The notes beneath the pieces were generated by a model. It saw only the letters and a list, made by a program, of their open reading frames with translations, ran no database searches and had not been told where the DNA came from. The translations under genes and the position numbers were made by a program. From assembly GCA_018401115.1 (NCBI GenBank), contig JAGYKX010000005.1:1054001-1118000 (forward strand): 64,000 nucleotides of DNA, in the 5' to 3' direction. This DNA is from Flavobacteriaceae bacterium. Lineage in GTDB: Bacteria > Bacteroidota > Bacteroidia > Flavobacteriales > Flavobacteriaceae. Below, piece by piece: positions 43,706 through 52,974 of this stretch. The first letter of the stretch is position 1. Each line of letters starts with the position of its first letter.

Positions 43706-44662
43706 ATGTATTGTATGTGTAGAATTACTTTATTCAATCAGTACCTTACCATATTGGCTCTTATTTTATGCGGATCTTCATCTCTTCTCGCTCAAGACCA
43801 GAATTTAGATTGGTGGGATCAATTACATAATTACCCTAATGCTGCCGGAAAAATTCGTGATCGATATAAGAACATATCACCCGGATTTATGGGCCCCAAT
43901 GCATTGCCTGTACCCATTTTATTTGATGGTGCTATCGATAATGAGCTGTGGTTTCAGGCAGGAGGGGAGTTTCACAGAGGTGCTGGAGATCGGACGAATA
44001 ACTTTGTTTTAAGGGCCAATATACCTTTGGCAGAAGGGAAAGTAGCTCTTTTTCTTAATAGTGTACCTCGCGAAACATGGCAAGTAACCACGGAAGTTCG
44101 CGATGAAAGGAGAATGGTAGCTTTTGATGGGAAAGGGAGAAATACAGGTGATATTACGTATGGTTTTATTTTTCGTGTTTTTGATGAAGAGAAAAACGGG
44201 TTTAACCTAGCAGGTTTAGCTCAAGCCAAAACGACTACCGGTGGTGCGTTAGACAATGCCCGGTTTTCGAATGCAAGTATGTTCGCTTGGCAGGCCCACT
44301 TTAGTAAATCCTTAGGGTGGAAAAACGCGGGTATTTGGAAGTTGAAGGCCATGCTGGGATTTATTACTTGGCAAACCAACAAAAACAGTTTACCCAATGG
44401 ATCTAATCAAGTTCAGAATGATGCACTGAGCTATGGTATTGGTTTATCGTATCATCGAAAAAAGTTTCACATAGCATCTGATGTATCGGGCTACCATGGC
44501 TACATTGGGAATCGTGACTATCCTCTTTTTTGGCGATCAATGGCTGAATTTCGATGGAAGGGTTTTGGAATGAACATAAACTACCATTATGGATTGAAGA
44601 CCTGGGATTGGAATACCTACGGTTTTGGAATACGATATTACATGAAGCCCACAAAGGATTAG
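43706..44662 (+). CDS. Outer membrane beta-barrel protein of unknown function
   Basis: 318 residues if started at ATG 43706; the signal peptide QYLTILALILCGSSSLLAQ suggests that cleavage falls near residue 30, and an inner start is possible. The mature part alternates aromatic and small residues in strands and ends WNTYGFGIRYYMKPTKD, the pattern of a barrel protein. I do not recognise the family. It is divergent from the FecA-like receptor and convergent with priA. Confidence 0.72.
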   Translation: MYCMCRITLFNQYLTILALILCGSSSLLAQDQNLDWWDQLHNYPNAAGKIRDRYKNISPGFMGPNALPVPILFDGAIDNELWFQAGGEFHRGAGDRTNNFVLRANIPLAEGKVALFLNSVPRETWQVTTEVRDERRMVAFDGKGRNTGDITYGFIFRVFDEEKNGFNLAGLAQAKTTTGGALDNARFSNASMFAWQAHFSKSLGWKNAGIWKLKAMLGFITWQTNKNSLPNGSNQVQNDALSYGIGLSYHRKKFHIASDVSGYHGYIGNRDYPLFWRSMAEFRWKGFGMNINYHYGLKTWDWNTYGFGIRYYMKPTKD

Positions 44663-44683
44663 GCACTGCGCCATCTTTTTTCA

Positions 44684-47197
44684 TCAATAAGGGTCTACAT
44701 TAAGTACAATTTCTACTTTCTTGAGTAACTTATCTTCTAGCATTTCGTGCAGCGCCTTTTTTATCATGTCTTTCACCGCAGAGATGCTATATTTCTTCTC
44801 TACCTTCAAATGTATATCCACTAAATATTTATCTCTTATTTTATTAATGAGTGGTTCTTGAGGACCAAGCACCCGGCTTTCACCCAAATCGGACTTGAGT
44901 ATGTTTGCTAATTTAACAGCGGCCTTTTGGGTTAATTTTTTGTCTCTGTCTCGGCAGAGGATATGGATCATTCTAGTGAAAGGTGGATAACCATATTTTT
45001 CTCTCTCTTGCATTTCGTTATTATAAAAATCGGTATAATCATTTTGCTGTATCCAATGCAGTAGTTTTTGTTCAATACTTCTTGTTTGCACGATTACTTT
45101 TCCTTGATCTGCACGCCTACCTGCCCTTCCACTCACTTGCGTTACCATTTGAAAGGTGCGTTCATGTGATCTAAAATCAGGAAAATGCATCATGCGATCT
45201 ACATCAAAGACTCCTACAAGGCTTACCTTATCAAAATCAAGCCCTTTACTCACCATTTGGGTACCCACTAAAAAATCGATATTACTTTTTTCGAAGTCAT
45301 TGATGATGTTTTGGTAGGCATACTTGCTCCTAGTTGTCTCCAAATCCATTCTTTGAATGCGCGCTGTGGGGAAAATTAGCTTTAAATCTTCCTCTATTTT
45401 TTCTGTCCCTATTCCGACTGTATGTATCTGCGTGCTTCCGCAAGCGGGACAAATTACAGGTACGGCCTCCTTATGTCCACAATAATGGCAGTTCAATTGA
45501 TTTTTATACTGATGGTAGGTTAAACTTACCGCGCATCGGTTGCACGCTGGTATGTAGCCGCAATCTTCACAAGTGAGGTAATTCGAAAAGCCTCTTCGGT
45601 TTTGAAAGACTATGGCTTGCTCCTTTCGATCGAGTACTTGCTGCAGGTGTTGAATCAGTTGAGAGCTAAATTCGCCTACAGCAGTTTTTTTCTTTTTTTC
45701 CTCTTTCAAATCCGCCAAAAAGATTTCGGGTAAAAGTGCATCGTGATAACGATGGTTCAAAGCCACATAACCATATTTACCTTCTTTGGCATGGGTGAAG
45801 CTTTCAATGGCAGGAGTAGCGGATCCAAGAACAGTTTTGGCGTGATGTAACTGAGCTAGGTAAAGGGCTACATCACGAGCATGGTAACGTGGGGCAGGGT
45901 CAAACTGTTTGTAGCTGGTTTCATGCTCTTCATCTACTATTATCAGCCCCAAATGACTAAAAGGTAAAAAAATGGCACTTCGAACTCCAATGATAAAATC
46001 AAATCGATCGGTTAAAATCCCTTGCCAAACTTCCACCCTTTCATTGTCGGAGAATTTGGAATGGTAAACGCCCATCCGGTCTCCAAAGACAGCTTTTAAG
46101 CGATTTACAATCTGGGCTGTCAGTGCAATTTCAGGAAGTAAATAAAGTACTTGATCTCCATGGGCCAAGGCCTCCTCTATTAACCTTATGTAAATTTCTG
46201 TTTTGCCACTTCCTGTTACACCATGTAGCAGTACAGTGGAATGTTGCTGAAATTGGTTTAAAATTTCATCCTTTGCAGCTTCCTGCTTGATACTCAATTC
46301 AATGGTTTTCCGCTCTTTTGTATCCTTTTCAAAACGAGATACCACCTCTTCAAAAGCAATGAATACTTCGTTTTTGATTAAGGTTTTTAAAGAAGATGAG
46401 GAGAGGCCTGACTTTGTAATACTACTCTTATCTATTCCCTCAAGTTCACCCTTTCCGTGTTGTGCGTAAGGGTATTCACTGAGGTAATAAAGCAAAATAT
46501 CTGCCTGTTTGGGGTTTTTTTCAAGGCTTTGAAAGAGTTGTTTCAACGCCGATTCATCTCCAATTAAATCGTCATGAAGCCTTATTTTCATGATTTTTTT
46601 GGGACGATACTTTTCTTTCAGTTCTTCGAAAATGAGAATTAATTCTTTTTGGACCAGTGACTTGATATATTTAAATGCGGACTTCAGCTGAATGGCTTCT
46701 GCAGCTTCTGAATAAGTGAGCGCATCGTTTTTTGCTAAGGCATTCAATAGAATAATCTCCATATCGTCCAACGCTCCCGAGTAGTGGTTCCAATCGTTCT
46801 CCGGGTGCAGTTGAATCTTGGATTCACTACTTAGTTTCAATCCAGAAGGTAATGCCGCATTTACTATTTCACCAAATGTGCATAAATAATAGTTACTCAT
46901 CCATTTCATCATAGCCACCTGTACTGCAGTTACGATAGGTTCGGCATCTAATACATCAAGAATGGGTTTTGTGGAGTATACTTCTGGTTTGCGTTGGTGT
47001 ATTTCGTTTATTAAACCGGTAATGACGCGTTGCCTTCCAAACTCAACTACCACCCTGATGCCAGGCTGTACTAGCGCTATAAATTCTTTGGGAACACGAT
47101 AAGTATACAATTCCGGTATGCGCAAAGGTAAAGCAACATCTGCATACCAAACTTCTTCCTCTGATTCTTGATCCCATATGAGTGGTGTACTGCTCAA
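44684..47197 (-). CDS. priA: Primosomal protein N' (PriA helicase)
   Basis: 837 residues. N-terminal 3'-DNA-binding domain (YADVALPLRIPELYTYRVP), helicase motifs GVTGSGKTEIY, DEEHETSYKQ and GSATPAIES, then the zinc region CEDCGYIPACNRC and CHYCGHKEAVPVICPACG, and QVSGRAGRRADQGKV. It restarts stalled replication forks by loading the primosome. The stop lies 22 bases from the convergent gene's stop. Confidence 0.95.
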   Translation of the reverse strand: MSSTPLIWDQESEEEVWYADVALPLRIPELYTYRVPKEFIALVQPGIRVVVEFGRQRVITGLINEIHQRKPEVYSTKPILDVLDAEPIVTAVQVAMMKWMSNYYLCTFGEIVNAALPSGLKLSSESKIQLHPENDWNHYSGALDDMEIILLNALAKNDALTYSEAAEAIQLKSAFKYIKSLVQKELILIFEELKEKYRPKKIMKIRLHDDLIGDESALKQLFQSLEKNPKQADILLYYLSEYPYAQHGKGELEGIDKSSITKSGLSSSSLKTLIKNEVFIAFEEVVSRFEKDTKERKTIELSIKQEAAKDEILNQFQQHSTVLLHGVTGSGKTEIYIRLIEEALAHGDQVLYLLPEIALTAQIVNRLKAVFGDRMGVYHSKFSDNERVEVWQGILTDRFDFIIGVRSAIFLPFSHLGLIIVDEEHETSYKQFDPAPRYHARDVALYLAQLHHAKTVLGSATPAIESFTHAKEGKYGYVALNHRYHDALLPEIFLADLKEEKKKKTAVGEFSSQLIQHLQQVLDRKEQAIVFQNRRGFSNYLTCEDCGYIPACNRCAVSLTYHQYKNQLNCHYCGHKEAVPVICPACGSTQIHTVGIGTEKIEEDLKLIFPTARIQRMDLETTRSKYAYQNIINDFEKSNIDFLVGTQMVSKGLDFDKVSLVGVFDVDRMMHFPDFRSHERTFQMVTQVSGRAGRRADQGKVIVQTRSIEQKLLHWIQQNDYTDFYNNEMQEREKYGYPPFTRMIHILCRDRDKKLTQKAAVKLANILKSDLGESRVLGPQEPLINKIRDKYLVDIHLKVEKKYSISAVKDMIKKALHEMLEDKLLKKVEIVLNVDPY

Positions 47198-47236
47198 TTT
47201 CTGTTTGCTTTTAATTTTTCAAATCTAAACCTATTC

Positions 47237-49276
47237 CTACATTTTTAAGTGCCCATGTACTTCCTCAATGGTATGCACAGGTAATTGGCAGGTTTTGTCG
47301 AAACATACATAAAAAGTAGCCTTGTCACTGAGTTGATCTCGCGCTTTTAGTAAGTTCAATTGCGTAGTTTGACCTGGGGTTTTGCCAAGCAATATTTTGT
47401 TAGGATAATAATGCTGGTGTAATGCTGTAAGAAATGGAGTCGGGTTTGAAGTTACCATGGCAATTTCTGCAATGGGCTCAGTTCTATCTGCATAAAAGCT
47501 TGCCCAACCCGCTAAATCTTGGGGAGCCATTTGTAGAAGACGATCCATAGATTTGAGCATATTTACGGCAGTTTCTGTATAGTTTTCATTTTCAAAATAC
47601 ATGCCTAAATCATAGAGATTGCCAGCCATGACTGAATTGGAGGAAGGTATGACATTATCGAATAGTTCTTTCTTACGCAGAATAAGCGCTTCCGCACCTT
47701 TCGAGGTGAAAAAGAATAAGCCATCATCAGGATCGTAGAATTCTTCCAAGGCAACCTGTAATAAGTGATGTGCTTCCTCCAACCAATACTCATTAAAAGT
47801 AATTTGGTATAAACCTGTAAACCCCTTAATTACCCAAGCATAATCTTCGAGATAACCAGAAATCGTTGCTTTTCCATTTTTGAAATTCCGCAGTAGCCTG
47901 CCTTTATCATCGATCATATGCTCTTTAAGGAAATATCCATTTCTTAAAGCCATGTCTAAGTGCCTGGAATTACCGAAGGTAGCATAAGCATCGCACAAGC
48001 CCTGAAGCATAATTCCATTCCAGCTGGCTAATATTTTATCATCTTTTCCCGGTGCAATTTTCTCTTCTCTGGCAGCAAGCAGACGCAGATGTGCAGCGGC
48101 TAAGGCGTCTTCAAACTCATTCAATGATATGCCTTGTTGCTCAGCAAAGTCTTTTGTTTCTCCCTCACGGAAGGGAATGTTTCTACCAGGTTCCCAATTG
48201 CCTTGTCCTATGTGATAATACGCTTTGATGAGCTCAGCATCAGGGCCGAGAAGATGGTCTATTTCTGCTTCTGTCCATAAATAGTATTTCCCCTCTTCAC
48301 CTTCACTGTCCGCATCGAGCGCAGCGTAAAATCCACCTTCTTTACTGGTCATTTCTCGCTCCAACCAATTGATGGTCTGCATCACAACAGATTGATAGAG
48401 CGGTTTTTTCATGACCTGATAGGCTTGACTGTAAAGGCTTATCAATTGCCCATTGTCGTAAAGCATTTTTTCAAAATGGGGTACAAACCAGTCCATATCT
48501 GTGGAATAGCGGGTAAAACCACCTCCAATTTGGTCGTAGATTCCTCCCCAGGCCATGTGGTTGAGGGTTCGTTCTACATGAGAAAGCACCCCACTTTTTG
48601 GAAATAATCTACCTGCACGCATTAAAAATTGATAAAGTACTGGCATAGGAAACTTAGGTGCACGTGCATTACCTCCTTTTTCCAAATCGAATTGCTCCTC
48701 AAATTTTTTGTAAAAAGCCTTTACTTTTTCTTGGGTAAAGGGGCTGTCTGTTTTTTTAAGTCCATATTTTTCAGCTTCACCCACACTCAAATTTTTCATA
48801 AATCCTGCGGCAGATTGTTCTAAGGCCGGGCGTTGTCGTTGAAAAGCCTTTCCAATTTGGTTACAAATTTGAGCCCAAGATTGAGGAGGGAAATAGGTTC
48901 CTCCATAAAAAGGCCGCTGATCGGGTAAAAGAAAAACATTGAGTGGCCAACCCCCTTGGAGTCCCATTGCATGTACAGCATCCATATACACCTGGTCGAC
49001 ATCAGGCCTTTCTTCTCTATCTACCTTAATGCAAATGAGGTGTTCATTCATAATGGCAGCGATGTCTTCATTTTCAAAACTCTCTCTTTCCATTACGTGA
49101 CACCAGTGGCAAGCTGAATACCCAATACTAACTAATATTGGTTTGTCTTCTTTTTTGGCCTTATTGAGTGCTTCTTTGCTCCAAGGATACCAATGGACAG
49201 GATTGTTGGCATGTTGTAGCAAATAGGGTGAGGTTGAGTTACTTAGGGCGTTTTTGTTGTTTTTTTTCTCACTCAT
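47237..49276 (-). CDS. SSP411/YyaL-type thioredoxin-domain protein (DUF255)
   Basis: 679 residues. The thioredoxin-like N-terminus has the family hallmark [17 protein letters not shown] and the CxxC in [26 protein letters not shown] and [12 protein letters not shown] follow. The C-terminal half is an alpha/alpha barrel like N-acylglucosamine 2-epimerase ([24 protein letters not shown]). Relatives include human SPATA20; the function is not established. It overlaps the GSCFA gene by four bases (49273-49276), so they are translated together. Confidence 0.9.
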   Translation of the reverse strand: MSEKKNNKNALSNSTSPYLLQHANNPVHWYPWSKEALNKAKKEDKPILVSIGYSACHWCHVMERESFENEDIAAIMNEHLICIKVDREERPDVDQVYMDAVHAMGLQGGWPLNVFLLPDQRPFYGGTYFPPQSWAQICNQIGKAFQRQRPALEQSAAGFMKNLSVGEAEKYGLKKTDSPFTQEKVKAFYKKFEEQFDLEKGGNARAPKFPMPVLYQFLMRAGRLFPKSGVLSHVERTLNHMAWGGIYDQIGGGFTRYSTDMDWFVPHFEKMLYDNGQLISLYSQAYQVMKKPLYQSVVMQTINWLEREMTSKEGGFYAALDADSEGEEGKYYLWTEAEIDHLLGPDAELIKAYYHIGQGNWEPGRNIPFREGETKDFAEQQGISLNEFEDALAAAHLRLLAAREEKIAPGKDDKILASWNGIMLQGLCDAYATFGNSRHLDMALRNGYFLKEHMIDDKGRLLRNFKNGKATISGYLEDYAWVIKGFTGLYQITFNEYWLEEAHHLLQVALEEFYDPDDGLFFFTSKGAEALILRKKELFDNVIPSSNSVMAGNLYDLGMYFENENYTETAVNMLKSMDRLLQMAPQDLAGWASFYADRTEPIAEIAMVTSNPTPFLTALHQHYYPNKILLGKTPGQTTQLNLLKARDQLSDKATFYVCFDKTCQLPVHTIEEVHGHLKM

Positions 49277-50253
49277 TTTTTCAAGGCTTTTTTTAAATAT
49301 TGGATTTCTTCCTCTAAATTGAGTTGATCGGCTAATTGCCTGGTTTCAGACAAGGTGTCTTGTAAAAACTTCTGATAAGCTTTGGATTTCGGGTTGAAGG
49401 GTTTGTGCCTGAGAGACTTGTCCAAGGCAATCCATTTCTGGTAAGTTTTCTCATCTTTCTGGTGCAGATGGCCTTTTATCAAATGGTTCCAAATGTAATC
49501 TATTGCTTGTTCATTGGGGTGAATAAGGTCTTTTTCGTAAAACCTATAGTCCCGCAAATCGTCCATCATCACTTCATAAGAAGGAAAATAATGAATGCGT
49601 TTATCCATTTGAGACATGTAATGGCATGCCAGTAACAATACAGATTTACTCACATTATTGAGCGGTAGGGTATCTTTTGTATGGCGAATAGGGCTCACAG
49701 AGAAAACATATTCAACATTTGGGTTCTTCGATTGCAGTACTTCCTTGAAATTAAAAAACTGACTCATGATTTCCTCAACAGACAGTAGCTCCTTTTTGAA
49801 TTCTTTTTGTGGAGTTTTGTGACAGTTAGCCACTGCCATTTTAGTGTTTTTAAGTGCGTAGGCCCAGGCAGATCCCAGCGTTATAAATATAATCTCTGCT
49901 TCTAATAATCTATTTCTTGTTGCGTCTAGTGCCTTTTCAATTTTCCTAAGAAGAGCATGCTTAGTGCCTGCTCGGAAGGATGAGTGAAACTTGTAATTCA
50001 AATACAAATCATCTTGTTTCAAAATGGCTTGCTCGATGATTTCTGAGCGTTCCAAACTCAAATTTAGGAACTCAAAGATAGAAAGTGGATTAAAAAGCGT
50101 TCCTGCTGGGTTTTTTAGGAGATCAAACTTATTGGTAATCAAACGGTCTCCTAAAGTATCGGCAAAACAAGAACCAATAGAGAGCATTGGCATTTGATAC
50201 CCAATTTTAAAACTATTTTCCCCAACAGGTAGCTTTGTTCTGAACATGTTCAA
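49273..50253 (-). CDS. GSCFA family protein
   Basis: 326 residues. The family name motif GSCFAD is at residues about 28-33 ([12 protein letters not shown]), then [24 protein letters not shown] and [11 protein letters not shown] with the late [14 protein letters not shown]. This is an SGNH-hydrolase-like fold with Ser, Asn and His/Asp blocks in place, so an esterase or acyl-polysaccharide role is likely. Common in Bacteroidetes. Start at the first ATG, also ATG two codons later. Confidence 0.88.
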   Translation of the reverse strand: MNMFRTKLPVGENSFKIGYQMPMLSIGSCFADTLGDRLITNKFDLLKNPAGTLFNPLSIFEFLNLSLERSEIIEQAILKQDDLYLNYKFHSSFRAGTKHALLRKIEKALDATRNRLLEAEIIFITLGSAWAYALKNTKMAVANCHKTPQKEFKKELLSVEEIMSQFFNFKEVLQSKNPNVEYVFSVSPIRHTKDTLPLNNVSKSVLLLACHYMSQMDKRIHYFPSYEVMMDDLRDYRFYEKDLIHPNEQAIDYIWNHLIKGHLHQKDEKTYQKWIALDKSLRHKPFNPKSKAYQKFLQDTLSETRQLADQLNLEEEIQYLKKALKK

Positions 50254-50429
50254 AGATATGCTTTTCTCTAAAGGATTGATAGGATGTATCTCGTTTCACC
50301 CCTTTCTTAGCAATCGTTATCATTCGATTGGGTATAGAAACAAACGTTTGTCTTCCTAAACTATCTGATTATGTTGGGTTTATGTAGGCGAAAAGTGTGC
50401 AAACGTTTCACTCATTTGTCATTATTTTT

Positions 50430-50461
50430 TTTGTAACCACTTGCCAAAGCAGCAATATTTG
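50430..50461 (+). promoter_or_regulatory. Promoter of the CBM48 protein gene
   Basis: -33 TTTG (50430-50433), 20 bases, then AATATTTG (50454-50461), seven of eight matches to TAnnTTTG. Start codon at 50483. Confidence 0.5.
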
Positions 50462-50482
50462 TATTGTAATCTTTTCATTGAT

Positions 50483-50791
50483 ATGAGTATTAAAAAACAA
50501 TATTTAAAAACAAAGCCGGAAGCCAACGTGACTTTTCAAGTTCCCGCTTCAAAAGGTAAGGAATTGAACAAAGTAAATTTGGTTGGTGAATTCAACAACT
50601 GGGATGAATCAGCTATTGAAATGAAAAAACTAAAGTCTGGTGCCTTCAAGGCAACGGTAAAATTAGCATCAGGAAATGATTACCAATTCAGGTATTTACT
50701 GGATGGCGCAGCTTGGGAAAATGATGAAGAAGCAGACGCTTATGTTCCCAACAACCTAACCTACGAAGAAAATTCTGTGGTAACAGTTTAA
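50483..50791 (+). CDS. Small E-set/CBM48 (glycogen-binding-like) domain protein
   Basis: 102 residues from ATG 50483; the upstream frame to 50441 would include the promoter. One early-set immunoglobulin-like domain: VNLVGEFNNWDESAIEMKKL, then GNDYQFRYLLDGAAWENDEE. This is the N-terminal domain type of branching enzymes and AMPK beta subunits, which binds alpha-glucans. Standing alone, it may target glycogen; the alpha-glucan operon is a few kilobases away. A strong terminator follows. Confidence 0.85.
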   Translation: MSIKKQYLKTKPEANVTFQVPASKGKELNKVNLVGEFNNWDESAIEMKKLKSGAFKATVKLASGNDYQFRYLLDGAAWENDEEADAYVPNNLTYEENSVVTV

Positions 50792-50831
50792 GAGATTAGG
50801 ACTTTCCATAGGTGAGTTCTCGTTTGAGACG

Positions 50832-50864
50832 GGTGGGCATTGATTCAATGCTCACCTTTTTTTT
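50832..50864 (+). terminator. Intrinsic terminator after the CBM48 gene
   Basis: GGTGGGCATTG, loop ATT, CAATGCTCACC, then eight T: an 11-base stem with one mismatch. Confidence 0.85.
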
Positions 50865-50981
50865 GTCCTTTTGTAAGCGCCATTTCCCTTCGTCTATCGT
50901 TCCAGATTTCTTGGGACAAGATTATTGTTTATCTTCCCCTAAATAATTCATGTGAATAGCATGTCATTTAAATCTTCGACT

Positions 50982-52889
50982 ATGAAAAGAATAGTTTTAA
51001 TGCTTGTTTTTGCGCTCATACTATCCTCAATGTTTGGGCAGAACATTTATCTAGATCAGAAAATCTGGCCTGAGAATGATGAATCGAAATTTTTGACCGT
51101 AAAGGGGGAGCGTCATGGCATTAGCTTTTTTGAAAAGCACAAATTTCCTGAAGTAGAATATGTAGCAGTTGAGGAACTCAACTTTGACACCTATCATACA
51201 CCGAATGTCATGTACGCTTGGTACAGAAAATGGGCAGAGATGTACCCTGACATTGTAGAGGTTTATGAGGTAGGCAAAAGCTTTGAGGGTCGCCCGATTC
51301 TACAAATGACATTGACCAATAAGGAGACAGGTAAGCCTACTGACAAGCCTGCTGCCTATTTTGAAGGTGGACGGCATAGCGGTGAAATTACAAGTAGTGA
51401 ATCTATCTTATGGTTAACCCAGCATTTGCTGGAAAATTATGGTAAGGATAAGGAAATCACCCATTTAATCGATACGAAGGTGGTCTATTTACGTCCGCAG
51501 AACAACCCTGATGGGGCGACACTTTATTTGTATACAGCCCAGCGCAATCGTAGTACCGTCCGCCCGCATGATAATGATCGCGATGGGTTACTAGATGAAG
51601 ATGATGAGGAAGATATAGATGGCGATGGAATTATATATCAGATGCGCAAAAAAGCAGCAACAGATGAAGAAAAAGGAAAAGCTAATTATATCATTCACCC
51701 AGATGACCCCAAAGGTCGCCTAATGAAAAGAGTATTTGAAGGTGATGGCGATTACCTGGTTTATTCTGAGGGTATAGACAATGATGGAGATGGTAGGTAC
51801 AACGAAGATGGTATTGGTGGACTAGATTTGCATAGAAACTATCCTGAAAACTGGCGACCTGATATTGGAGGTGATAAGACAGGTCGGGGTTATACGCAAT
51901 ACGGAGCAGGTGCATTCCCGCTTAGTGAGCCTGAATCACGCGCTACTGTTCTTTTCGTACTGGCCAACCCCAATATTTCGGTGGTCAATTCTATGGATAC
52001 ACGCGTACCAATGCACTTACGTCCTCCAAGTACTTCTAAAGGGGAGGAAAGCATGTTTCCCAAAGATTTAGCCCTTTATGAACAAATGGATAGTCTAGGC
52101 TTGAGCTTTACAGATTACCCCTGGGCTGGTGATGTTTACGAAACTTACAGCACGCGGTATAAAGTAAATCGGTTAACCGGTGATCCGCTGAAACCGAGTC
52201 CACTTTTTGGACATGGCCCTGATTTTGGCTACTTCTATTATGGTTCTATTTGGTATGGCGATGAACTGTGGAATAATGGAGCAATGAAAGATTATAACAA
52301 TGATGGCGTTTATGACGATTTGGATGCCATTCGTTGGGATGATGAAGAAAATGGAAGCCGGGGCTTTAAAGCTTGGACTTTATTTGACCACCCACAGCTG
52401 GGCAAAGTAGAAATTGGCGGTTTTCACCCGAAATTCTTTGGGCAAAATGGTCCTCCATGGCAATTAGAAAACTGGGCTAAAAAGCAGGCACTGTTTAATC
52501 TGGCCATGGCCAAGCGATTGCCTGAGTTAAAATGGGTTGGGCATTCTGTAAGCAAAATAGAAGACAATATTTACGAAGTTAAAGTCAGTTGGAAAAATGT
52601 AGGGCAGCTTCCCGTGGCCTTAGAACAAGCAAAACTGGTTAAAATTGTGAAGGAAGATCGGGTAATTTTATCTTTCGACGATGACTTGGAAAAGGATGAT
52701 AAAGTAGAGGTTTTGCGTCCTGAAACCTATGACAAAACCATCTATGCTGGCTACACTGATGCGGGTGAAACCAAACAGGTTGTTTTTAGGGTGAAGGTCA
52801 ATACCGATGAGAAGGTATCAGGGACACTTAAATTATTGTCTACGCGTGGAGGGTATTTAGAAATGAATGTGGATTTCCCCAAGCGATAG
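50982..52889 (+). CDS. Secreted M14 zinc carboxypeptidase
   Basis: 635 residues from ATG 50982, which starts a signal peptide (KRIVLMLVFALILSSMFGQ); ATG 50961 and GTG 50952 are also in frame. The zinc motif HxxE is GGRHSGEI, the substrate Arg/Asn block is LRPQNNPDGA, and DLHRNYPENW follows. Between these lies an acidic insert DNDRDGLLDEDDEEDIDGDG and again DNDGDGRYNEDG, calcium-binding repeats like thrombospondin type 3 or EF-hand loops. Periplasmic or extracellular peptide digestion is likely; the enzyme is larger than pancreatic-type M14 members. Confidence 0.9.
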   Translation: MKRIVLMLVFALILSSMFGQNIYLDQKIWPENDESKFLTVKGERHGISFFEKHKFPEVEYVAVEELNFDTYHTPNVMYAWYRKWAEMYPDIVEVYEVGKSFEGRPILQMTLTNKETGKPTDKPAAYFEGGRHSGEITSSESILWLTQHLLENYGKDKEITHLIDTKVVYLRPQNNPDGATLYLYTAQRNRSTVRPHDNDRDGLLDEDDEEDIDGDGIIYQMRKKAATDEEKGKANYIIHPDDPKGRLMKRVFEGDGDYLVYSEGIDNDGDGRYNEDGIGGLDLHRNYPENWRPDIGGDKTGRGYTQYGAGAFPLSEPESRATVLFVLANPNISVVNSMDTRVPMHLRPPSTSKGEESMFPKDLALYEQMDSLGLSFTDYPWAGDVYETYSTRYKVNRLTGDPLKPSPLFGHGPDFGYFYYGSIWYGDELWNNGAMKDYNNDGVYDDLDAIRWDDEENGSRGFKAWTLFDHPQLGKVEIGGFHPKFFGQNGPPWQLENWAKKQALFNLAMAKRLPELKWVGHSVSKIEDNIYEVKVSWKNVGQLPVALEQAKLVKIVKEDRVILSFDDDLEKDDKVEVLRPETYDKTIYAGYTDAGETKQVVFRVKVNTDEKVSGTLKLLSTRGGYLEMNVDFPKR

Positions 52890-52909
52890 TGGACGATCTA
52901 AAATGGAAT

Positions 52910-52940
52910 AAAAAAGGATTGTCATGGCAATCCTTTTTTT
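52910..52940. terminator. Bidirectional terminator between convergent genes
   Basis: AAAAAAGGATTG, loop TCATGG, CAATCCTTTTTT: a perfect 12-base stem with A-run and T-run, serving the M14 gene (+) and the GH57 gene (-). Confidence 0.85.
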
Positions 52941-52974
52941 ATCCATCATCTGCCACAGGCCATTGATTCAAAAT

